Below are positions 21,647 to 32,863 of a DNA stretch of 64,000 bases, one piece after another; the stretch's first letter is position 1, and each line of letters opens with the position of its first letter. The notes below the pieces were generated by a model, which was not told the origin of the DNA, ran no database searches, and saw only the letters and a list, made by a program, of their open reading frames with translations. Origin of the DNA: Gyrodactylus bullatarudis (lineage: Eukaryota > Platyhelminthes > Monogenea > Gyrodactylidea > Gyrodactylidae); assembly GCA_012064415.1 (NCBI GenBank), contig SSNU01000061.1, positions 186,001 through 250,000 on the forward strand, written 5' to 3'. Position numbers and translations under genes: made by a program.

Positions 21647-22667
21647 ATCCGATATAAATTAATTATATATCTAAAACATGCAAAATATCCACCTTCTCTT
21701 CCAGAAAAGTTGCAACATTTCTAAATACATTTTCAAACATAGCTTTAAATTCTGAAAATAGTTGTGTATTCGGCTAAAAATCTTTAGATGAAGAGCGGTT
21801 ACCTAGGGAAGATGCCAAAATTATGAGACTTGCGCCTTGATCTTGCTTACTCAACTCGATTGCTGATTTTGAGCTAAGAAAGATTAATTAAATAATGCAA
21901 TCAGGTTGAATGATTTTATTATGATGTTCTTCAGATGAATAGCCTAGTTGAATAAAAACTTGTTCACTTCTGAAAAATATTTTGGTTCTCAAAAACTAAA
22001 ATAAAAAAAGTTCCCTAAATTCTCTTGTTTGCATAGTGGAATAGCAAAATTTAACAGAAATGATCCTAACATGTTTCTATTGCTATTTTCATTGAAAAAC
22101 CTCTTAAAGCCTTATCAGCAAAAAAAGATATTCGTAATTTTAGTGAAAACGTAGTAAAAATTCATTGAAATTCTAGCGGCATTTTTAAAAAAGTCTGATC
22201 TTTAAACTTGAATATTATCACGGACAAGCATTTTGATACTTGAACTTATATGAAATAATGTTATGAACTCATAGTATTATCATTTGAGTTGGTTTTTAAA
22301 ATAGGTTGAAAAATCTTTTACATCTCTAATAAATAGTCTATCGTTAAAAATTAAAAAAAGAAATTTCCAAAATTACAAGTAACTCATTTGAACATGTCTA
22401 GAGATTTTTTTGTTTTTTGTTATTCTGACAATACATTCAAGAAAAGAAAACTACTTTTCATTAATTGTAGCCATTTTTCTTGTGTTGTCATTCTCTTTTC
22501 TTAGTATTTAGCTACAGTTTCTAGCCATCCAACAACTATTCAGTGTGTTCAAATCAAAATTCAGAATTGCTTTTGTTTTTCTTCTAACTTTACCGAATAA
22601 AAATAGTTAATTGTTAATCACAAGAGAGACAATTACGATTCAAAGTTTTCTCAACACTCTCGAAAAA

Positions 22668-23024
22668 ATGGGTAATTTATTATGTGTTAGAAAGAACGAG
22701 GAAGACACCAATCTTGTTGTCAGGAAATTTAGTCTAAAGTCAAGAGACTCTTGCAGCAATGCTAAACCAACCAAAACTGAAGAGACTAAATGTGAAATCA
22801 AGACTGAGGAATCAGCAAAAAGTCAAGATACCTCGAAACCGGATATAAAACAGGAAATTAAACCAGAAGAGTCTGCTAGCAAAGAGCAGATACCTAAAGA
22901 ACCTATCAAAAAAGAAGAAGAAGAAGCAACTGTGGAAGTGCAACCACCAGTAGTTGAAGAAACACCTTATGCTGAAACCTCAGATCCTCAAGTTGAACAA
23001 GTTGCACCCGTAGATAGTCAATAA
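22668..23024 (+). CDS. Small acylated acidic protein, GAP43/BASP1-like in design
   Basis: One-exon frame of 118 residues starting MGNLLCVRKNEED. Gly-2 followed by a nearby Cys fits the N-myristoylation plus palmitoylation signal used to hold proteins at the plasma membrane, and the next residues are basic. The rest is disordered and rich in Glu, Lys, Pro and Ser, with repeated short pieces such as KTEE and IKPEES. This is the design of GAP43/BASP1/MARCKS-type membrane-linked proteins, but low complexity means no homology is claimed. The frame is open upstream, but only from non-ATG codons. Internal repeats suggest fast change. Confidence 0.5.
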   Translation: MGNLLCVRKNEEDTNLVVRKFSLKSRDSCSNAKPTKTEETKCEIKTEESAKSQDTSKPDIKQEIKPEESASKEQIPKEPIKKEEEEATVEVQPPVVEETPYAETSDPQVEQVAPVDSQ

Positions 23025-23428
23025 TATTTTCAAATTCTTATGATTTAATAAAAAGTTTTCACTAATCTTTTTGACAATGGAATTTCTTGGGAAGAATTTC
23101 TTGAAAATCCTATTAATCTCCAAACGACTGAATTTTTCGATTTTTACTGAATTATTTCCAAGGTACAAAGTAATTCGTTCGGAAATTCAATTGTGCTCGA
23201 AATTGTATAATTAAATCTATTCATAAATGAATAAAGCTATAGTGTATTTTCTTCAAAGATCGTTCTTTGATTGAAGTTTCTGATCAAGATCAACACTTTT
23301 GATGATAAATTTGACCCGGTCGCTTACAAGAAAGCTGTATTTTTTGATTTTTTACAAAGAGATCAATCAAATATCTTAAATGAAAGAGCATTTAAAATAA
23401 GATTTACTATTAATAAAGCTAGTTAATA

Positions 23429-23560
23429 TAGTGGTCGACAAAATGAATTTATTCACTTAAAATTGCTTCTAGCTCATTTATAAAAAATACCTTCAAGATG
23501 TAAAATATACCATTAAAAAGGAAATTTCTTACTCTTCTAGATATGATTACTCCCGAACTT
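23429..23560 (+). repeat. Left arm of a perfect inverted repeat around the gap
   Basis: Begins TATAGTGGTCGACAAAATGA. By eye, the exact reverse complement of 24,419-24,549 without a mismatch over about 130 bp. Confidence 0.85.
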
Positions 23561-24418
23561 NNNNNNNNNNNNNNNNNNNNNNNNNNNNNNNNNNNNNNNN
23601 NNNNNNNNNNNNNNNNNNNNNNNNNNNNNNNNNNNNNNNNNNNNNNNNNNNNNNNNNNNNNNNNNNNNNNNNNNNNNNNNNNNNNNNNNNNNNNNNNNNN
23701 NNNNNNNNNNNNNNNNNNNNNNNNNNNNNNNNNNNNNNNNNNNNNNNNNNNNNNNNNNNNNNNNNNNNNNNNNNNNNNNNNNNNNNNNNNNNNNNNNNNN
23801 NNNNNNNNNNNNNNNNNNNNNNNNNNNNNNNNNNNNNNNNNNNNNNNNNNNNNNNNNNNNNNNNNNNNNNNNNNNNNNNNNNNNNNNNNNNNNNNNNNNN
23901 NNNNNNNNNNNNNNNNNNNNNNNNNNNNNNNNNNNNNNNNNNNNNNNNNNNNNNNNNNNNNNNNNNNNNNNNNNNNNNNNNNNNNNNNNNNNNNNNNNNN
24001 NNNNNNNNNNNNNNNNNNNNNNNNNNNNNNNNNNNNNNNNNNNNNNNNNNNNNNNNNNNNNNNNNNNNNNNNNNNNNNNNNNNNNNNNNNNNNNNNNNNN
24101 NNNNNNNNNNNNNNNNNNNNNNNNNNNNNNNNNNNNNNNNNNNNNNNNNNNNNNNNNNNNNNNNNNNNNNNNNNNNNNNNNNNNNNNNNNNNNNNNNNNN
24201 NNNNNNNNNNNNNNNNNNNNNNNNNNNNNNNNNNNNNNNNNNNNNNNNNNNNNNNNNNNNNNNNNNNNNNNNNNNNNNNNNNNNNNNNNNNNNNNNNNNN
24301 NNNNNNNNNNNNNNNNNNNNNNNNNNNNNNNNNNNNNNNNNNNNNNNNNNNNNNNNNNNNNNNNNNNNNNNNNNNNNNNNNNNNNNNNNNNNNNNNNNNN
24401 NNNNNNNNNNNNNNNNNN
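23561..24418. other. Assembly gap (858 N)
   Basis: A run of N. Open frames reported across it are artefacts. The gap lies between two perfect inverted arms, which explains why assembly failed here. Confidence 0.98.
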
Positions 24419-24549
24419 TTCGGGAGTAATCATATCTAGAAGAGTAAGAAATTTCCTTTTTAATGGTATATTTTACATCTTGAAGGTATTTTTTATAAAT
24501 GAGCTAGAAGCAATTTTAAGTGAATAAATTCATTTTGTCGACCACTATA
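24419..24549 (-). repeat. Right arm of the perfect inverted repeat around the gap
   Basis: Mirror of 23,429-23,560, ending TCGACCACTATA, and running straight into a MITE of family B. Confidence 0.85.
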
Positions 24550-25105
24550 TGAAGATGGGAATTTATGGTTTTTACAAAATTCTCAATTTTTTCATCAAGA
24601 AATCAAATTTGATCTAGTTTTTTTTGGAATCTAGATCATGACACCCTCTTTCACGATACGGAGAAAAAAATCAATTTTTAAGGAAAATACGGCAAATTCG
24701 AAATCTGGAATTAGCGCCAAATCCCGATTTTTTTGAACTTTGAGTTGAAAATTTTTGTTGATTTCAGTGTGAGAGAGTGATTAAAAGTTGTTTTTATGGA
24801 TCAAAATAAGACAAAAACCCGATTATCATCATAAAAATTTTGATAAATTCGTCATTTTTCTGGGATCTTGAAATATCAAATTTCATCGACTTTCATTAGG
24901 GAAAATGATGAAAAATTCAAATTTTGATTTTGAGACGATTATGGGGTGATTCTAAAACCCAGATTCAGTATATTTAATTTTTTTTCTCTGTATCGTGAAA
25001 GACGGTCTCATGATCTAGATTCCAAAAAGACTTGGTCAAATTCGATTTCTTGATGAAAAAATTGAGAAGTTGTTAAAAACCATAAATTCCCATCTTCATA
25101 TTAAC
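24547..25105. mobile_element. MITE family B, complete copy
   Basis: Starts TATGAAGATGGGAATTTATG and ends CATAAATTCCCATCTTCATA. Interior is non-coding and matches the copies at 8.7 and 43.9 kb. The outer flanks TAAAGCTAGTTAATAT (23,414) and ATATTAACTAGCTTTA (25,098) are also reverse complements of each other. Confidence 0.75.
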
Positions 25106-25911
25106 TAGCTTTAGATCCCATTTTCAGGATTAATTAGGGGCCTCTGAAAAGTACTATTTGGTCTGTTTTTACTCTAGACAAAGAACTGGCTGAGCTTTAA
25201 TAATGTGAAGAAAAAATCTGCTTATCTAATCCTATTTAAAAGATAGCTGGTACTATTTCTCTACTAAATTGTTGCCCAGGTACTTTATTGTACTATTTTT
25301 CAAATTTAATCTCAGTAATCCTCAACTAGTTACCAATCACAATTTCGATGAATTGATGGGTATATTCCTGATATTTAGCTTTCATCATGTAAGAAAATAC
25401 CATCTAGATCGTAGCTTTTTGTTGGATAATATTCCTTCATGAATTTCTAATTTCAACTAAAATGATATACAATGTATGTATTTTGTAAAACAAGAACAGT
25501 TGAAGGGTCATTTTCTATCATGGAAAAAAAATTATTTTTTGAGACAAGATTGACTAAAAATTCTGCAATAATTTACGGTAGAGGACTATTTTTTTACTCA
25601 AAATCCATTAAATTTAGTTTTATAATAAAATTTATTAAAACTTAGGTCAATATTAGAATTCTCAGCCATGGTCATCCAAATTTTAGACTATTAAATTTTC
25701 TTGAAAGTACTCTTTTTCCTACTTTCAGTTTATGAGATACAATTTTTTATTTTTTCTGGTACTATTTTTGAGGCCCTAATAATTATTATAATCATTGATT
25801 ATCTAATAATATCTATCGAATATCATGCAGACTTGGAAAAGAATCGAATAAACCACTAAAATTTAACGCAATACATTTTTTATCTTTTCATTTCTTGAAT
25901 GCTTATTTTTT

Positions 25912-26157
25912 TCAAACTGGATATGAAAATATGATTTTCATCATGATTAATATTTTTTGTATGACGACATGATTATCTAAAAAAAGCTGTTTCAAATTAT
26001 AAAATGATTTTATAAATTCGCTCAACCATATAAACCACAAGTAAATGGGTAACGTTAACCAAAAGATTAAAAAGTCGAAAAGGAAGTGTGGAAGGAAATT
26101 AAGAAGAGTTTGGAGAAAAATAGACCTCCATGATTCAGATGCGTGAGTGTTTTGCAT
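25912..26157 (-). CDS. Unidentified hydrophobic open frame
   Basis: An 81-codon frame (start MQNTHASESWRSIF). The middle (LPHFLFDFLIFWLTLPIYLW) is strongly hydrophobic and could form one or two membrane helices. No family recognised; it may be one exon of a larger gene or a chance frame in AT-rich DNA. Confidence 0.25.
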   Translation of the reverse strand: MQNTHASESWRSIFLQTLLNFLPHFLFDFLIFWLTLPIYLWFIWLSEFIKSFYNLKQLFLDNHVVIQKILIMMKIIFSYPV

Positions 26158-26785
26158 TAATGAATAATCCACTGTGCGAAAGGAATAGTTTTGTTAAAAA
26201 ATAATACACATAATTTTTTTCAAAAAACCCTCCAAAATAGTGTGGATAAGAAAAAGAAAAATTTCTCAGATGCTCTAATTATTCTAGGTGTTATAGAATT
26301 TTTATATTTGGTAAAATCTTTTCCTGGGTCAGTTCAATAAAGTTTGAAAATTTTGATAAGATTGATTATCTACATACGAAAATTCTAAAAATAAATGCTG
26401 AGATTTAATATTTTCCAATAGGAAAATCATTCAATCTTTTCATTTTTCAGAACCCACTTAAAGGGATATATATCTTCTTAATAGCTTTAAAAAATTTTCA
26501 ATGCTAGACTAGATCTTGCAAATTTTCTAAATTAAAACAATTCAAATCTTCTATTTATTTTATATCATGACTACTTATGAGTAATGACGATAATTCTTTT
26601 TAAAGAACAAATAAATACTATTCTAATAATATTCTGCTTCCTAACATTGGAATTCTTTTATTTCTCAGTCCTGATCAATGATAACTGATCAGACATTCAC
26701 AATTACTTGTCTTAGCTACAATGGTTTGAAGAACGCTGAAGATTAGCTTCTACAAATAATCTCAAGAGAAATTTTAAATCTATAG

Positions 26786-26969
26786 AGATGGAAATGATGA
26801 TTTGGTGAGTCCGTCCTCGAACAGCTCAGATGGTTGTTCTTCTGGAAACCATAATTCTGACAACAATGATTGTGGAAATGACTCATCTGGGTGCGGAGAT
26901 GACTGTGGAGGAGGCGATGATGGTGGAGGAGGCGACGATGGGGGATGTGGCGGTGGAGGCGATGAATAA
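26786..26969 (+). CDS. Gly/Asp/Cys-rich protein, last exon (pair member 1)
   Basis: After a TCTATAG acceptor, a frame runs about 60 codons to TAA. It begins with Asp/Asn/Ser-rich sequence (DGNDDLVSPSSNSSDGC) and ends in glycine-rich repeats (GGGDDGGGGDDGGCGGGGDE). The upstream exon was not found, so the start is unknown. The tail and the splice phase at its start match the exon at 27.7 kb. Gly-rich, Cys-containing tails occur in many secreted and structural proteins; no function is proposed. Confidence 0.4.
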
Positions 26970-27746
26970 ACTTAACCATTGTCTAAGTTGACTCTAAAAT
27001 GCTAAATAAATAGAACAATGAAATTATAATTTCATAATATATATTAAATATTTTACACCATTGAATTTTTTTCTATCGATACTGTTGATTGTTTAAATAT
27101 GTGAGATTGAAAAAACAAGCAGACAAACTTTGAATCAATATTCAAGATTATTTTTCTATAACATTCTCATTATTTCAACATCCTTTCATGGGAAACGCGA
27201 ATAAAAACCTAAAGAAACAACAGCATAAATGGAAAGGAAAGCCTGGAATTTATCAGGATAACAAGTGAGAAATCTATTTATTTCTCTGTGTAACTAAAAA
27301 TTTTCAAATGAGATATTGATTGCTTTTCAACAAATATTTTTGACCGATCAAAAACAAGGCAAGTGCTACACCATAACCCTGGAGACTTTTGACAGAATGA
27401 TGGTCAAAAGAGATCGAAAAACACCCATTTTTACTAGCCATTATTTCGTATGTGCTATGACCAGGCGATCTCTAGATTAAGGAACATCTTTCTTTATTGT
27501 CGACCGTATTTTCAATTTCATAGTACAGTTGATGGGTTGGCTTGAAATTATTTTCAAATCACAGCTATCTTACCGATTTAGGTTTACTCTTGAAAATTAT
27601 CATCAAACATCATAGAATATTCAGAGAGAATCGAGAATCTAAAGAATTTTGCGTGTTTAAAAATGATTCTTATATCAGCCCATAAGCATACAGAATTAGT
27701 AGAATAATTCTTCTCCAAATATATTTATATACTTTTTAAATTTAAG

Positions 27747-27924
27747 CGATATAAACAACGCTGTTATGCATCTTGGTTCAGCTGATGAATATGGCTATGG
27801 AGGGGGAGTCAATGAACCTGGAGGCGGTTTTGATTCAGGAGGAGGAGTTTTTGATTACACTGGTGGTGGATGTGATTCTGGATGGGGTGGATGTGATTCT
27901 GGAGGGGGTGGATGTAATGAATGA
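27747..27924 (+). CDS. Gly/Asp/Cys-rich protein, last exon (pair member 2)
   Basis: After a TTTAAG acceptor, about 58 codons to TGA. Contains GYGGGVNEPGGGFDSGGG and repeated GGCDSGWGGCDSG, ending GGGGCNE. It shares with the exon at 26.8 kb the same intron phase, a GAT codon right after the splice and the glycine-rich end, so the two are probably tandem duplicates. The upstream exon is not recognised. An in-frame ATG at 27,768 could instead be a start. Confidence 0.4.
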
Positions 27925-27996
27925 TTTGAATCTCCTAATAAATATTTCGTAATTTATACTCAACTTATATTCATATTTGTAGATAAGACTCTTATA

Positions 27997-28620
27997 TTAG
28001 GTTGTGTGAAAAGTTCTCGGAAAAATTAGCCATGTATATTTGATTAAAATTTTTATTGAAAATGTATGATGAAATATAAATCAAAATAACTGCCGTTATT
28101 TTCTACACATTTCTCCCATCGTTCTGAGAGCGTATCTATTCCTCTTTTCCAGAAATCAGGAGACTTTTGAGCAAAATATTCTTCTAGAGAGTTGATGACT
28201 TCATCTCTTGAGTTGAAGATTTTCCCCTTTAGATGATTTTGTAGAGAGCGAAAGAGATGATAATCCGTAGGAGAAAGATCTGGACTGTAAGGTGGATGCT
28301 CCAGTACATCAACATCAGACTCCTCAAAAAATCTTTTCGCCTGTTGCGAAACATGAGGTCTGGCATTATCCTGCAAAAAAGTGATCCTTCCGAATCGAGG
28401 GTACAACCCTCTCAACTTTTCTTCCATTGTCCTAAATGACTGGATATAATGATCCGTATTGACAGTCTGATTAGGCTCTAAGAGCTCAAAGTGAATTACT
28501 CCTCTACGACACCAAAAGATTGTGATCATGACCTTTTTGTTATAATGGTGTTCAGAAGGATGAAACTGCTCACACATTGTTGTTTGATCGTGCTTAGCCA
28601 ATAAGAATTGAGTATTTTCT
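27997..28620 (-). mobile_element. 5'-truncated mariner element
   Basis: The 3' end starts with TTAGGTTGTGTGAAAAGTTC at 27,997, a typical mariner terminal repeat beside a TA. The element includes the transposase remnant at 28,053-28,601 and stops near 28,620, where homology ends; no left terminal repeat was found. Confidence 0.8.
28053..28601 (-). pseudogene. Mariner transposase, N-terminally truncated
   Basis: An open frame of 182 codons covers the C-terminal catalytic half of a mariner transposase. Motifs: VMITIFWCRRGVIHFELL, FLQDNARPH with the second catalytic Asp, and YSPDLSPTDYHLF with the third, in the D34D pattern of the family. The DNA-binding helix-turn-helix region and the first catalytic Asp are missing, so it cannot be active. 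The surviving frame is uninterrupted, suggesting a fairly recent truncation. Mariners move by cut-and-paste at TA targets. Confidence 0.85.
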
Positions 28621-29677
28621 ATGGTGTTTTAGGCAAAGTGCTATGGTATCTTACACTATTAAACATTATCAAATCTGATATAACAACTACGTTAAGCGAG
28701 TTATTTAATTGTAAGAAGAGTGTTTGAATCAATAACTATCATTGTATTTCCAAATCAAAAAAGTTTACTTTCCTTTTGGGTCATTTAGATAATTGAAAAG
28801 AATAGCAGACCCGTTCTTCTTCTGTCAACGCTTCATAAAAATGTTCTAGATGACGGGAAAACTAAAGATTCTTTCATATTACAGCACAAAGGGAGTTTTT
28901 GATTTACTTATCGAGAATCATTTGTGCCTTTGCATGAATGGCCTTTTGCAGTGTATTTTGGAATATTCTTGATATTGCAGAATATAATTCCCATGTCCTA
29001 AATATAGTCTAAAATAGCCTGATTCGAAAAAATATTCTTGAAGAGAATCTTTAAAATTTCTTTCAAAGAAATGCTCGGGTATTTCCCCTCTTAAGAAACA
29101 AAGCTTTTTGTGCTCAAGAAACAAAGCCTACCATTAACACTGTCAGATAATCTACGATGAGGCTATTTTTCAAGTAGCGATTCTAATATGTTGATTTTAT
29201 CGTAGAGTTATTCTCCTACTTTTTTGGGTATTCTTTTTTTCATGTTTACAATATAGAAATGATTTAAATAAAAGTGTTCTCCAATTAAATGAACAAAACA
29301 GTTCATTCAGCATTTTTCAAATATTAAGATAACGTAATTTTTACTATACTACAGTATATATTGTGAACCATTAGTTTCATCTATAGTTTTACAATGGTAG
29401 AGTTTCAAATAGAATTAAATTTTTATCAATTCCTTTATAACAATTAATACAGCTTACAATCTTGTCATTATCACTATCAAAGTTTGACAGAGCAGTACAT
29501 AGAAAAGACATTTAGTGCTCAACCTTGTGATCATATTACCTGTCATATATTTGTGCACATACCAGTCGAAACTATTAAAGATTGGATATTTATTTTCAAT
29601 TATTTAGGTTATTGATTCTCTTTCTAAGGATCATCAGAGATAAGAGACAGAAAATATCGAAAGATTTTTGAAGAAAA
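28621..29677. other. Intergenic, nothing recognised
   Basis: AT-rich sequence between the truncated mariner and the Bcl-2-like gene. No exon, RNA or clear repeat seen. Confidence 0.4.
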
Positions 29678-32600
29678 ATGAATGCGAAAAGAGATAACTG
29701 TATACAGTTGCATCATGGAGGGAATGAAAATGATCACACTGTCGGGACAATTCCGAATGATCCTCTATTTTCCTTTTCCGTATTATTCCTTAACAAGGCT
29801 TGCATATCAAAGGGAATATTTGTTGAAAGTAACGTTGTCACAGAAACATTATACAATCCCTCACAGGAAATACATCACGGTGTTTTCATTTTAAGGGATA
29901 TCAACTACTACTCAAGGTTGACGCCAGACTTTAATCATAACGAGAATCGTATGAGGGAATGGAACCGAGAGTTGAGAGAGAAAAAAATCGATTTATGGGC
30001 CCAGTTGTTTATTGTGAGATTTTTTTTATATTGTGCAGTTTATTCATCCATGAATAATGTTCTTAAATATATTATTACAGTATCAGTGAACCAACTGTGG
30101 AACTGTATGCTTGAAAAATATTGAAAATTAATTTTGAGAGATGAAAATGAGACATAGGCTCTTTCTGACACTTTCTAAGAAGACCATTATTCTAAAATTA
30201 AACAATCATTCGTTATCATGATTTTATCATAAATATAAGTAGCGTAATATGAAGATGGGAATTTAATGATTTTTACGAAATTCTCAAATTTTTTTATCGA
30301 GAAATCAAGTTTGACCAACGGTTGTTTTGGAATCTATATCATGAGGGTCACTTTCAAGATAAGAAAAAATCAATTTTTAAGGAAATTATGGCATATTTCA
30401 AATTTTAAATTAGCGCCGAATTCCCATTTTTTGAACTTTGATTTTCTGATTTTTAAAAAGTGTGAGAGTGATCAAAAGTTGATTTTTAGGATCACTATGG
30501 CAAAATGATCAAATATCAATTTTCCCTAGATGATGTGGTGAAACTCAAGAACCTGATTCAGCCTATTTGAAAGAAATATTCCAGAGAACTCAGATATGCT
30601 GAATCAAATTTCGCGTGAAAATTGAATTTTGATCATTATATATTGATGATTTAGGATACCTGAAAAATGAGGAATTCATCTAGAGTTTTCTTGTCTCGTT
30701 ATGGTGACCAATTAATTCTGCGTCGATAGATGTATAGAACAATATCGCACCTAGTCAGAACTGGCGAAAACATTGAATAAGATCTTCAAAGGGTAGAAAA
30801 AATCATCAAGAAATTTACATTTAAAACAAAGTGATCACGGCTTTCATAACAAGAAATTCAAAATTTTCGTTCTTTCGATTGAGCATACATTCAAGGAGTT
30901 TAGATTTCATCTTCTGGATCAAATTGATCGGTTTTTAAAAACACTGGTGGTGATTTTAAAATTTTTTGCAGCTGGTTTCTTCTAGTTATTAAATTCTGGT
31001 GTAAAATTGAACGCTGATCACGAATCTGGTATTTTTAAAAAATTGGCTGTCTGTGAGCTGAGATAATCAGCAAAAACCGATTTTTCGAAAAATACCTCTC
31101 AAACTTTTGCTATTTAATAAAAGATTAAAAACATTAGAGTGATAAATTTTATACCATCTGAAAGTAAAATAAATTTTGAACGTAATGGTTGTTTTTTTAT
31201 TTATTATTAATTAAATATAAATATTTTTAATTTATTTAATAAATTCATCTAGAAGGAAATATCAAAGCTGGTTCATACAAATGTTGACTGGGACGGTTTT
31301 TGTGCCGCTCATCTGCTCATATTCAATGGAGTCAAAGTGATCATGGAGAATCGAAAGGAAAGTAACCTGATTTGGATACAGTTCATAATGAATAATTGTT
31401 TAGAGTCAATTAAAGATTCATTACCCCTCTATAAGGATTTAGGAGGTTGGGTAAGCCTTGGTAATTGAACACTTTGACCATTAAAATTTTGAAAGATTTA
31501 AACCTTCTAAAAGTATAATTATACCTAAATCAAGTGTAATATGAAGTTGGGAAAATATGATTTTTACAAAAATACTCAAGATTTTTTGCAGTCTATGAGT
31601 TCTAAGAGTCACCTATGAAGAGGAAATTTCCCCATCTTTGAAATTCGAGTTGAGAATTTTTGCTGATTTCAAATTAAGAAAGAGATCAAAATTTAATTTT
31701 AAGGCCCTCTTTCGAAATTTGAAATTTGCCATAGTAGATTTTTTGAAAGAAGAAAAGAATAAAGCAAGGTTTTCACAAATAAGGCCATTATTTCGGGCAT
31801 ACCCATCAGTTTGATACATACCATACTTAGAAGTAGGGCGATAAATTTTCGATTTTTGCGATATGTTGCTTGTTTCCATTTCCTCATTCGAAAAATATAA
31901 ATATTTGATTTCTAACATTGCTAGTAACTAAACTAAATTTGCGATCTTTTCCTTACTCTACTTAATAAAAATAAATTCTCACTTAGTAACTGTCTAAGTA
32001 AGACTTTGCATTTACTCAGGTATTAGTTGAATCATATTCTTCTCTGTTATGTCTCTGGCTATTTACACAGTCCGCCTTTAATTGGATTCGCTGAGAGTCG
32101 AATATTCAAAATATGAAACAAGTTCTGGACAATATAATTGGTTGAGAATAGATTCCATTGTGGAAAGAACTTTTTCAAGAAAACGTAAATTTTTCTTAAA
32201 AATTATTTCATTTTGAATTAGAATGGATAAATTTATTGAAATTGAATAAAATAGTATTAAATGCTACTTTTTTGCGATTTCTAACAAAATTTTGCGATTT
32301 TTCACCGCCCTAGAATTGAACAACAAACTTTATTGGTTAAAATACTTGTTACAATAAAATTGGCTCGATTACACATTAGTTTAATATCGTTAAAATAAAA
32401 TTTTTTTCTAATTTCTATTTATTATGAAGCCTGAGAAGTGGGAGATGGTATTTTTTAGATGAAATCTCAATTCTTGATTTAATTCTAAATTTAATTGGAA
32501 TATAACCAACCTTTTTCCAAGTACTGAGATAGTCAAGTACCTTCTTTCGTGGATTAGGACTCTTTTGATTTTTGTTATATATTCCTATTAAATCTACTTT

Positions 32601-32863
32601 ACAGAATTTAGCTAGAATTTATAGAAGATTTCTGACTCCATCAGAGATCAAAACAATTTTCCTAGCCTTAATTTTGGGTTTCTTGTGAAAATCGTAAATT
32701 CCCAACCTCATATCACCCAATTATAACTGATGCAATAACTATTTTTTGGATAATAAAAAATCCTTTTCAGGATGGATTCTACGAATATCTCCTTCAGGAA
32801 AATGATAGATATGTTACATTCTATCGGAGGACACGTCAAAAGTGTCAATTATGCATACTCTAA
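29678..32863 (+). CDS. Bcl-2-family apoptosis regulator
   Basis: Three exons join without frame change: 29678-30013, 31253-31450, 32771-32863; 208 residues, typical for the family. Exon 2 carries a BH1-like segment (HTNVDWDGFCAAHLLIFNG, compare NWGR..ALL.FG). The exon 2/3 junction rebuilds a BH2 motif (LGGWDGFYEYL). A weak BH3-like helix is in exon 1 (GVFILRDINYY, with the usual Gly before Asp replaced by Arg). Family members control mitochondrial membrane permeability and cell death; I cannot say whether this one promotes or prevents it. There is no C-terminal membrane helix: the protein ends with a basic, two-Cys tail (RRTRQKCQLCIL). Introns of 1,239 and 1,320 bp hold repeats, including MITE-related elements. 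Confidence 0.72.
30246..30560 (+). mobile_element. MITE family B, left part only
   Basis: Starts ATATGAAGATGGGAATTTAA, then follows the family for about 300 bp and fades. Lies in intron 1 of the Bcl-2-like gene. Confidence 0.6.
30995..31200 (+). repeat. Dispersed repeat D, copy 1
   Basis: Shares ACGCTGATCACGAATCTGG and TTGGCTGTCTGTGAGCTGA, among other stretches, with 56,456-56,660. Non-coding; within intron 1 of the Bcl-2-like gene. Confidence 0.65.
31539..32712. mobile_element. Family B-related element filling Bcl-2 intron 2
   Basis: Left end ATATGAAGTTGGGAAAATAT and right end, read in reverse, ATATGAGGTTGGGAATTTAC, are diverged inverted repeats of the family B type. The 1.17-kb interior is larger than the usual 0.56 kb and without coding capacity. 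Removing it would leave a 146-bp intron. Confidence 0.5.

Larger units (their letters stand above)
20695..22667. other. Intergenic region with a tRNA-like fragment
   Basis: No gene recognised. It contains one transposon end (20.9 kb) and a tRNA-like sequence near 21.6 kb; the remainder is AT-rich and featureless to me. Confidence 0.4.
23025..25911. other. Intergenic region with assembly gap and MITE
   Basis: It contains the 132-bp inverted repeat arms, an 858-bp run of N, one MITE, and AT-rich sequence from 25.1 to 25.9 kb in which I see no gene. Confidence 0.5.

Noticed and set aside
23537..24439. Two long open frames across the N run
   Set aside because: They consist almost only of unknown bases; there is no sequence evidence.
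31613..31918. Minus-strand frames inside the element in Bcl-2 intron 2
   Set aside because: They lie in repeat sequence, have no recognisable motif and overlap one another.
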